Origin: VGWB01 sp964614245 | GTDB lineage: Bacteria > Bacteroidota > Ignavibacteria > UBA10030 | Assembly: GCA_964614245.1 (NCBI GenBank) | Contig: CAZTKU010000201.1 | Span: 1 to 5,096 of the forward strand | Direction of reading: 5' to 3' | Length of the DNA stretch: 5,096 bases | Shown here: in pieces, positions 1-4,478 of the stretch | Numbering within the stretch: the stretch's first letter is position 1 | Layout: each line of letters begins with the position of its first letter | The notes under the pieces: model-generated | What the model saw: the letters and a program-made list of their open reading frames with translations, nothing else | The model's database searches: none | Told to the model about the DNA's origin: nothing | Program-made: the position numbers and the translations under genes

Positions 1-79
1 GGCGGAATTGGTAGACGCGCTGGACTCAAAATCCAGTACGGCTTAACCCCGTGTGGGGGTTCGAGTCCCCCCTTCGGCA
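1..79 (+). tRNA. tRNA-Leu (anticodon CAA), 5' end outside the window
   Basis: This tRNA decodes UUG leucine codons. The fold can be read directly: D-stem gcg/cgc at 2-4 and 16-18; anticodon stem ctgga/tccag at 20-24 and 32-36 around loop ctCAAaa, with the anticodon at 27-29; a long class II variable arm acgg/ccgt at 38-52; T-arm ggggg-ttcgagt-ccccc at 55-71; acceptor 3' strand cttcggc at 72-78 and discriminator A79. The long variable arm and CAA anticodon identify a leucine tRNA. The acceptor 5' strand (expected gccgaag plus one base) lies before the window. CCA is not encoded after A79 (the sequence reads caa), so it would be added after transcription. A GIY-YIG gene begins 16 bases downstream, and a broken second copy of the tRNA follows that gene. 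Confidence 0.96.
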
Positions 80-82
80 CAA
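37..82 (+). repeat. 46-bp direct repeat, copy 1 (tRNA-Leu 3' end)
   Basis: The variable arm, T-arm, acceptor 3' strand and three following bases of the intact tRNA-Leu are repeated without mismatch at 433-478. The flanking bases differ on both sides (g/a before, t/c after). Exact duplication of a tRNA 3' end around a gene is the classical footprint of an element that integrates at the tRNA and restores its 3' end; here the enclosed gene is a GIY-YIG endonuclease. Tandem duplication of the tRNA is the alternative. Confidence 0.95.
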
Positions 83-95
83 TCGACGTCTGGTA

Positions 96-338
96 ATGTA
101 CTTTGTCTACGTGCTTCGATCCCTCAAGGACGGAAAGCTGTATATCGGGATGACGGAAGATGTGCCTTCTCGCCTCGAACGTCATCTCGAAGGTAAGGTA
201 AGTTCAACGAGACATCGCCGTCCGTTGGTAATCGTGTATTCTGAATCCTACAGTTCACGGGTAGAGGCAAGGCAGCGGGAGAAGTTCTTGAAAAGCGGAC
301 CCGGGCATGCTTTCCTGAGATCGATTGGCATCGCGTAG
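96..338 (+). CDS. Small GIY-YIG endonuclease domain protein
   Basis: This predicted 80-residue protein is a single GIY-YIG nuclease domain of the UvrC/YhbQ-like type, a metal-dependent DNA-cleaving fold. The motif residues are visible in order: V4-Y5-V6 in place of GIY, Y16-I17-G18 as YIG, R26 and H30 in the following helix, the metal-binding Glu expected at E57 in RVEARQRE, then a KFLKSG segment at 63-68 typical of the small family members. About 80-100 residues is the normal size, so it looks complete. The frame is open further upstream to an ATG at 51, but those codons are tRNA T-arm sequence, so the ATG at 96 is chosen. No clear Shine-Dalgarno precedes it. It lies 16 bases after tRNA-Leu and its stop codon nearly abuts the D-arm remnant of a second tRNA-Leu copy. 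Small GIY-YIG genes next to tRNA genes are common in Bacteroidota and relatives. A role as a mobility or homing endonuclease is inferred; its DNA target is unknown. Confidence 0.9.
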   Translation: MYFVYVLRSLKDGKLYIGMTEDVPSRLERHLEGKVSSTRHRRPLVIVYSESYSSRVEARQREKFLKSGPGHAFLRSIGIA

Positions 339-349
339 AAGGTGGACGC

Positions 350-395
350 GCCCCGAAGAGGACTCGGGGCAAGCCCCGAAGAGGACTCGGGGCAA
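350..395 (+). repeat. Two exact tandem copies of a 23-nt hairpin unit
   Basis: Bases 350-372 and 373-395 are identical. Each unit folds into a perfect 7-bp stem gccccga/tcggggc with a 7-nt loop agaggac, followed by aa. The pair is inserted cleanly between the D-arm and the anticodon arm of the second tRNA-Leu copy: removing 350-395 restores the gacgc-gctgga junction of the intact gene. No T-tract follows, so a rho-independent terminator is unlikely. An inverted, slightly diverged copy lies at 573-593. Confidence 0.92.
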
Positions 396-422
396 GCTGG
401 ACTCAAAATCCAGCTTGTCCCG
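388..422 (+). other. tRNA-Leu anticodon arm extended to a 14-bp hairpin
   Basis: Within the broken tRNA copy the normal 5-bp anticodon stem (397-401/409-413, loop ctCAAaa) is continued by the flanking insert sequences. Bases 388-396 (cggggcaag) pair with 414-422 (cttgtcccg) through eight Watson-Crick pairs and one G-U pair (392-418), giving 14 continuous pairs. This fold competes with the hairpin at 373-393 and with the one at 418-432. A shorter 8-bp version (394-401/409-416) can coexist with both. The pairing is visible in the sequence; any function is speculative. Confidence 0.7.
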
Positions 423-432
423 TTTCACGGGA
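418..432 (+). repeat. Short palindrome, family 2, copy 1
   Basis: The sequence tcccgtttcacggga forms a 6-bp stem tcccgt/acggga with a 3-nt loop. It lies in the 19-nt insert between the anticodon arm and variable arm of the broken tRNA. A related copy with 13 of 15 matches is at 510-524, and that copy is followed at once by an inverted copy at 525-539. Confidence 0.8.
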
Positions 433-478
433 TACGGCTTAACCCCGTGTGGGGGTTCGAGTCCCCCCTTCGGCACAA
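433..478 (+). repeat. 46-bp direct repeat, copy 2 (tRNA-Leu 3' end)
   Basis: This segment is identical to 37-82 over all 46 bases. It retains the variable arm acgg/ccgt (434-448), the T-arm (451-467), the acceptor 3' strand cttcggc (468-474), discriminator A475 and three following bases. It forms the 3' part of the broken tRNA copy and the right-hand boundary of the endonuclease unit. Confidence 0.95.
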
Positions 479-490
479 CGGGAAGGGTTC

Positions 491-505
491 TGCGCCTGAG
501 GCGCA
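491..505 (+). repeat. Small perfect hairpin
   Basis: The stem tgcgcc/ggcgca has six perfect pairs around the loop tga. It lies 12 bases after the duplicated tRNA 3' end and just before the 32-bp palindrome. There is no T-run, so it is not a convincing terminator. It belongs to the dense hairpin cluster of this spacer. Confidence 0.65.
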
Positions 506-508
506 CCA

Positions 509-540
509 GTCCCGCTTTACGGGATCCCGAAAAGCGGGAC
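509..540 (+). repeat. Near-perfect 32-bp palindrome (family 2, two inverted copies)
   Basis: The outer arms gtcccgcttt (509-518) and aaagcgggac (531-540) are exact reverse complements, and the centre cgggatcccg (520-529) is itself a perfect palindrome. Only one symmetric pair (519/530, A-A) breaks the symmetry. It can be read as tcccgctttacggga (510-524) followed directly by an inverted copy (525-539) matching at 14 of 15 bases. This could form a cruciform or an RNA stem. No T-tract follows, which argues against a standard terminator. Confidence 0.85.
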
Positions 541-563
541 CCGCTACGCGGTCTGGCGGGTCC
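537..563 (+). repeat. 8-bp inverted repeat overlapping the palindrome
   Basis: The arms ggacccgc (537-544) and gcgggtcc (556-563) are exact reverse complements with an 11-nt loop. Smaller alternative stems lie in the same stretch: gcggg/cccgc without room for a real loop at 535-545, and ggcgg/ccgcc at 555-566. The overlap with the right arm of the 32-bp palindrome makes the two folds mutually exclusive. Function unknown. Confidence 0.65.
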
Positions 564-572
564 GCCCTCATG

Positions 573-593
573 CCCCGATGTTCTCTATCGGGG
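573..593 (+). repeat. Inverted, diverged copy of the 23-nt hairpin unit
   Basis: The stem ccccgat/atcgggg has seven perfect pairs with the 7-nt loop gttctct. The reverse complement of the tandem unit reads ccccga-gtcctct-tcgggg. This copy matches it except for one loop substitution (c to t) and one added T-A pair that lengthens the stem. It therefore belongs to the same hairpin family in opposite orientation. It overlaps the first in-frame ATG (578) upstream of the barrel protein gene, one reason to reject that ATG as the start. Confidence 0.7.
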
Positions 594-600
594 TGGCAGA

Positions 601-618
601 GAGTCTCTCCTTCGGCAC
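601..618 (+). pseudogene. Third tRNA 3'-end relic
   Basis: The segment gagtctctccttcggcac matches the T-loop/T-stem/acceptor segment gagtccccccttcggcac of tRNA-Leu (63-80 and 459-476) at 16 of 18 positions. The preceding ggggtggcagag (590-601) resembles the acceptor/D-arm start of a class II tRNA. This may be a heavily deleted tRNA, but no cloverleaf can be drawn. It suggests that tRNA 3' ends were laid down three times in this region. Confidence 0.5.
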
Positions 619-691
619 TCATCTAGCTAACGGGGAATGTGAATGCACTAAGGATACTATTTTTATCGGCTCGCTTTCGATCGTATCCAAT

Positions 692-695
692 AGGA
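692..695 (+). promoter_or_regulatory. Shine-Dalgarno AGGA that fixes the TTG start
   Basis: AGGA lies five bases before a TTG codon at 701-703. Starting there places a basic segment (RPR) directly before a hydrophobic core, as expected of a signal peptide. Starting at the only upstream in-frame ATG (578) would add 41 residues encoded by tRNA-relic and palindrome DNA. The site is short, so support comes mainly from its agreement with the signal peptide. Confidence 0.6.
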
Positions 696-700
696 CATCC

Positions 701-3700
701 TTGCGTCCTCGTTCGCTAATAGCCTTTTCATGTCTTCTTCCTCTTTGTCTGTTTGCCCAACAAGCAGAAACCCCGCGACAAACTCCAAGCCGACACATTG
801 CCATCCTCTACCTCTCGGCTTCTGACACGCTGTACAAGCTTCCGCACGAGTTCATCCTCCAAGGAAGCGAACACGTCCTCACAGATTCCATCGACGCCCT
901 CCAGCGTGGTGTAGATTATGAGATCGGCTACAGAGACGGGACGATTGTCCTCAAGCCCACTCTCGTTTCTCGCCTGGTGTCGGATTCTCTCCACCATCGA
1001 ATAGTGGTATCGTATTATCCTCTCCCTTTCTCCTTCAGGCGCGAATACGGGCTACGCGAGATTGTTACAAGACCAGATTCGATCGGTGTGCCCAGGCAGG
1101 TCGTTCGCTCTTCTCAGCGACCACTGTCGGTCGATGACGTCTTTGGTCCAGGGCTCCAGAAGAGCGGAACGATTTTTCGCGGCTTCAGTGTGGGCTCCAA
1201 CCGGGATCTCAGCCTCAACTCCGGCTTTCGCATGCAGTTATCGGGACGCGTCGCTTCCGACGTGAACCTCGTCGCTGCCCTCACGGACGAAAACTCACCG
1301 ATCCAGCCTGAAGGAACGACGCAGACACTGAGGGAAGTTGACAAGGTCTTTGTGGAGCTCAGCGGATCAAACTACACCGCAACGCTGGGTGATTTCAATT
1401 TTCAAAGGACGCAGAAGGAAGGAGGAGAGTTCGGCGGACTCTCGCGAAAGCTCCAAGGAGGCACCGGCTTGCTCAGGTCTGCGAACCTCTTAAACATGGG
1501 GGCTTCGGGTTCGTTTTCGTTGATAGGAGCGACCGCACGGGGCAAGTTCAACACAAATCAGTTCCAGGGCATCGAAGGGAACCAAGGACCCTACCGATTG
1601 ATGAGCGATGACGGGAATAGCAGACCGATCATCATCGCGGGAACGGAGCGAGTCTATCTCAATGGCGAGCTCATGATGCGGGGGGAGACCCGAGATTACA
1701 CGATTGACTATTCCAGCGGAGAGATCTTTTTTTCCCCCCGCAGGCTAATCACCAATGCCTCCCGTATCATTGTGGATTTTGAGTACAGCAACCGGAGCTT
1801 TACGAGGAACCTGGTTGGTGCGACGGCAGGTGCTTCCATCCTCAGCGACCGGATCCGGGTCAGCACGATGATTGCACAGGAAGCGGATGATCCGGATGCT
1901 GCAATAGATTTCAGTTTCGATGACGCAACTCGTGCGTTGCTTCGACAGAGTGGGTCAGATCAATTGAAGGCATCAATCCCCGGCGTTCGCGATGTCGGGA
2001 GGGATTCAGTGACCGGTGCTCAGAAGGGACAGTATCTCCGTCGCGATACGACACTTGCTGGCAGGAGGTTCTCAGTGTACTTCTACGCTCCGGGGGATCC
2101 TAAAGCTGTGTACTCGGTGACCTTTTCCTACGTCGACCAGGTGCCCGCGGATTCAGTCGGCTACACGCGTACCGGAGTGGGACGTTTTGAGATCGCGGGG
2201 GTGGGCAAAGGTAATTACCTTCCCGTGAAGCTCATTCCGATCCCCGAGCTGCACAGGGTGTTCAGCAGCACTCTGAATGCTTCCGTCTCATCGGATCTCA
2301 ACCTTGGGGCGGAATACGCTCTGAGCACGTTCGACCGAAATCGTCTCTCCGATCTGGACAATAAGGATCGCCAGGGACATGCATTCAAGCTTTCCGCTCG
2401 CTATCACCCTGATGTGCTCGTCATAGGTCAGAGGAATTTCGGAGAGATTGACCTGCGTGTGTCGGAACGCTTGCTCCAGCGACAGTTTGTTCCGCTCGAT
2501 CGAATCAATGAAATCGAGTTCAATAGGAAATGGGATCTCACTCAGCCTGCGTCAGGTGACGAAGAAACACGGGAAGCTTCGTTGAATTATCGACCGGCAC
2601 GATCGCTCAGCATTGGTGGAAGTTATGGTTTGATGAAGAGAACAGGATCGTTCCGATCTGAGCGAACAATGGTTCAAACCTCGCTGTCGGATTCGGCCCT
2701 TCCGCGAGCGTCCTACGAGATTGAGCACATCAGCAGCGAGAACATCCAAAGCAATGATAAGTCGATCTGGATTCGGCAGCGAGGAGGCCTTAGCTATTCT
2801 TATTCCATTGCTCAGCCTGGAATCCGGATTGAGATGGAGAAGCGCGAGCAGCATTTCGCGGAATCGGATTCGCTTTTCCAGGGAAGCTTCAGGATCCTGG
2901 AAGTGGCCCCGCGTATTGGCATAAGTGAAATCGGTCCCATGGCTGCTTCCGCCGAGTTGCAGATCAGAACGGAGGACAGTTCAGCGGCTGGGAGGCTCAG
3001 TCAGGCATCGCGCTCCGTGACGCAGCTCTACTCGTGGCAGCTCTCGGGATGGAACTCTCTCTCAAGTTCTCTATCATTAAGCATCCGTAAGACGGAGTTC
3101 ACTGAAGAATTCAAAGCCCGAGGGAACGTCGACGCTCGCACTGTGCTTGTCCGCTGGCAATCGCGATTCGCCCCCGCTCAGCGCGCTCTGGACATGGACC
3201 TCCTGTATGAATACGCCGGCGAGCGATTGGCCCGACTGGAACGAGTGTTCGTGCGGGTTCCCAGGGGGAGCGGCAATTATCGATACCTCGGGGATACCAA
3301 CGGAAATGGCGTTGCCGACGAGAACGAGTTCGAACAGACCCGATTTGATGGGGACTACATCGTTCTCTTCTTACCCGGCGATGAGCTTGTGCCCGTGGCT
3401 GATCTCAAGACCGGGATGCGAGCTCGATTTCAACCTTCCAGAATGCTGGCGAAACCCTCTACGACTCTCGAGCGAATCCTGGCTAGTTTCTCGACCGAAA
3501 CGGTGGCGCGCATTGAAGAGAAAAGTAACGAAACGGACACCCGACAAATCTACCTCTTGAATTTTGCGCGCTTTCAGAATCCTTCCACGACGATAGCAGG
3601 TGCCAGCGTCTTTACGCAAGATCTATTCCTGTTCGAAAACGATCCGGACCTCTCTCTTCGGTTCCGGTTCAACCAGCGACGAGGTCTTCTTCGCATGGTT

Positions 3701-4255
3701 TCTGCGACCGAGATAAGCTATGTCCGGGAGCGATCGGTGCGTGTCCGCTCGCAGCTCGTGAAAGAAATAGGCAATCAGACAGAATTCATCAATAAGCTCG
3801 ATCAGGTCTGGTCTTCATCTGCCTCACCTCGGGAGAGAGACTTGCTTTCAAATCAGGTCAGAACTGAGTTCTCCTATCGGCCAGATCCAGTATGGGAAAT
3901 TGCGTTTGGTGTGAATGCCTCTCGTGCATCCAATCGCTTCGGAGGAGGCGATATCACCGCCGATGCGAACGAACAGTTCTTGCGACTGACGTACGCGTTA
4001 TTGGGCGCCGGGCAGCTGCGATCTGAAGTCAATCGGGAGGAAGTAGTCGTGTCGAGCGGCGGGACGAGCTCGACGCCTCAGTATCCCTACGAGTTCACGA
4101 ATGGCCGGGTGGTCGGGAAGACGTTTCTGTGGCAACTCTCATTTGAGTATAGGATGACGCAATATGTGCAGGTGACCGTGGGTTACAACGGTCGGATTGA
4201 AGGCGGAAGAACTCCCGTTCACACGGCGCGTGCGGAAGCAAGGGCGTTCTTTTGA
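701..4255 (+). CDS. Large outer-membrane beta-barrel surface protein (uncharacterised FCB-type family)
   Basis: This 1184-residue protein is predicted to be exported by Sec and inserted in the outer membrane. Residues 1-19 form a signal peptide (RPR, then LIAFSCLLPLCLFA, cleavage before QQ). Two related modules at about 55-112 and 314-367 share the pattern G[ST]E-V, RG, DY-I-Y--G-I and end in a V-x-[FY] strand. Between them, 152-234 (LQKSG...RGFSVG...GDFNFQ) is a strand-rich block containing TDENSPIQPEG. Further on are FEIAGVGKGNY (496-506), FDRNRLSDLDN (from 544) and an EF-hand-like loop DTNGNGVADENE (865-876) with acidic or Asn ligands at positions 1, 3, 5, 9 and 12. Most of the rest alternates polar and hydrophobic residues like barrel strands, and the chain ends in RAFF, a typical C-terminal Phe beta-signal. 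I recall similar architectures, distantly reminiscent of SprA, in large surface proteins of Bacteroidota and Ignavibacteria, but cannot name a function. No separate type IX secretion sorting domain is seen. The TTG start is inferred. Codon use looks uniform with no frameshift. Confidence 0.85.
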   Translation: MRPRSLIAFSCLLPLCLFAQQAETPRQTPSRHIAILYLSASDTLYKLPHEFILQGSEHVLTDSIDALQRGVDYEIGYRDGTIVLKPTLVSRLVSDSLHHRIVVSYYPLPFSFRREYGLREIVTRPDSIGVPRQVVRSSQRPLSVDDVFGPGLQKSGTIFRGFSVGSNRDLSLNSGFRMQLSGRVASDVNLVAALTDENSPIQPEGTTQTLREVDKVFVELSGSNYTATLGDFNFQRTQKEGGEFGGLSRKLQGGTGLLRSANLLNMGASGSFSLIGATARGKFNTNQFQGIEGNQGPYRLMSDDGNSRPIIIAGTERVYLNGELMMRGETRDYTIDYSSGEIFFSPRRLITNASRIIVDFEYSNRSFTRNLVGATAGASILSDRIRVSTMIAQEADDPDAAIDFSFDDATRALLRQSGSDQLKASIPGVRDVGRDSVTGAQKGQYLRRDTTLAGRRFSVYFYAPGDPKAVYSVTFSYVDQVPADSVGYTRTGVGRFEIAGVGKGNYLPVKLIPIPELHRVFSSTLNASVSSDLNLGAEYALSTFDRNRLSDLDNKDRQGHAFKLSARYHPDVLVIGQRNFGEIDLRVSERLLQRQFVPLDRINEIEFNRKWDLTQPASGDEETREASLNYRPARSLSIGGSYGLMKRTGSFRSERTMVQTSLSDSALPRASYEIEHISSENIQSNDKSIWIRQRGGLSYSYSIAQPGIRIEMEKREQHFAESDSLFQGSFRILEVAPRIGISEIGPMAASAELQIRTEDSSAAGRLSQASRSVTQLYSWQLSGWNSLSSSLSLSIRKTEFTEEFKARGNVDARTVLVRWQSRFAPAQRALDMDLLYEYAGERLARLERVFVRVPRGSGNYRYLGDTNGNGVADENEFEQTRFDGDYIVLFLPGDELVPVADLKTGMRARFQPSRMLAKPSTTLERILASFSTETVARIEEKSNETDTRQIYLLNFARFQNPSTTIAGASVFTQDLFLFENDPDLSLRFRFNQRRGLLRMVSATEISYVRERSVRVRSQLVKEIGNQTEFINKLDQVWSSSASPRERDLLSNQVRTEFSYRPDPVWEIAFGVNASRASNRFGGGDITADANEQFLRLTYALLGAGQLRSEVNREEVVVSSGGTSSTPQYPYEFTNGRVVGKTFLWQLSFEYRMTQYVQVTVGYNGRIEGGRTPVHTARAEARAFF

Positions 4256-4478
4256 TCACTCATCGTTGGGCAGCTTGTCTCCGACGCAAAAAGGAAATTC
4301 GGTTGTCGATGCATGCGTTATGGGTGTGCGATGTGGTCGATCGATCTCCGCTGCTACAGAGTCACGTTCCTGGCGGACGCGCTCTGAACTTTCGGATTGC
4401 CTGCACTTGAAAAATTCCTTACCATTCAATGACGCAGGATTGTTCATCTCGACTCGATTTGCTGCCTTCAGAAACTCC
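4256..4478. other. Intergenic region before the helicase gene
   Basis: These 223 bases separate the barrel protein stop from the chosen helicase start. I see no strong terminator hairpin with a T-run, no RNA gene and no repeat beyond short palindromes (gcatgc, tcgatcga). A TTGAAA hexamer at 4407-4412 could be a -35 element but has no good -10 at normal spacing. The helicase frame stays open through the whole gap, with an in-frame ATG at 4320, but the encoded residues do not resemble a helicase N-terminus. Confidence 0.55.

Larger units (their letters stand above)
341..475 (+). pseudogene. Broken tRNA-Leu(CAA) copy split by two hairpin inserts
   Basis: Pieces of the tRNA at 1-79 reappear in order. 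The D-arm part ggtggacgc (341-349) matches 10-18 with one change. The anticodon arm gctggactcaaaatccag (396-413) matches 19-36 exactly. The variable arm, T-arm and acceptor 3' strand with discriminator (433-475) match 37-79 exactly. Two inserts fall precisely at arm junctions: 350-395 (46 nt, two 23-nt units) between the D and anticodon arms, and 414-432 (19 nt) between the anticodon and variable arms. No acceptor 5' strand (gccgaag) or complete D-stem is recognisable upstream, where the GIY-YIG stop codon lies, so a normal cloverleaf cannot form. It is most likely a relic. The perfect conservation of the retained arms means recent duplication, or selection on the structure, cannot be excluded. 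Confidence 0.8.
83..478 (+). mobile_element. Candidate tRNA-targeted GIY-YIG unit (396 bp)
   Basis: The offset between the two exact 46-bp tRNA-Leu 3'-end copies is 396 bp. The stretch between them holds only the endonuclease gene and a hairpin-interrupted tRNA-Leu relic. The layout (intact tRNA, endonuclease, duplicated tRNA 3' end) fits insertion of a minimal element into or beside the tRNA gene. No integrase, transposase or recombinase is visible, so any movement would rest on the GIY-YIG nuclease or on host repair. A plain tandem duplication of the tRNA followed by decay would give the same repeats. Boundaries are approximate because the repeat makes the unit circularly ambiguous (37-432 is equally valid). 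Confidence 0.4.
479..700. other. Non-coding spacer between the tRNA relic and the barrel protein gene
   Basis: Together with the relic region from 339, this makes about 360 bases without a convincing protein gene. Bases 479-600 are almost entirely palindromes, and 601-618 is a tRNA-end relic. Bases 619-700 are lower in GC and the likely place for the promoter and leader of the downstream gene. A weak -10-like gatact occurs at 653-658 without a good -35 partner, so no promoter is called. Open frames across this stretch translate the tRNA T-arm and the hairpins and show no protein-like features. Confidence 0.6.

Noticed and set aside
51..95. Extension of the GIY-YIG frame to an ATG at 51
   Set aside because: These codons are the T-arm and acceptor of tRNA-Leu; the domain begins at the ATG at 96.
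350..395. Tandem 23-nt repeats as a tiny CRISPR array
   Set aside because: Only two adjacent units with no spacer, and no cas gene nearby.
350..395. The reverse complement of the 23-nt unit (gagtcctcttcgg) as an inverted tRNA T-arm/acceptor relic
   Set aside because: It resembles gagtccccccttcgg but needs a two-base gap and a mismatch over a short GC-rich stretch; it is as easily explained by the hairpin itself.
396..475. A second functional tRNA-Leu
   Set aside because: The acceptor 5' strand and full D-arm are missing and two inserts interrupt the body, so no cloverleaf can form.
491..593. Rho-independent terminators in the palindrome cluster
   Set aside because: Strong stems are present, but none is followed by a T-run on either strand.
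124..622. Several - strand open frames across the tRNA/GIY-YIG region
   Set aside because: They are antisense translations of the tRNA T-arm, hairpins and the GIY-YIG gene, with no recognisable motif or ribosome-binding site.
325..630. Two overlapping + strand open frames (325-630 and 342-626)
   Set aside because: They translate the tRNA relic and palindromes. Low-complexity Arg/Gly/Pro/Ser content and no domain; open because the region is GC rich.
731..757. Lipoprotein signal (Cys at residues 11 and 16 of the barrel protein)
   Set aside because: The residues before these Cys do not fit a lipobox, and LFA followed by QQ is a normal signal peptidase I site.
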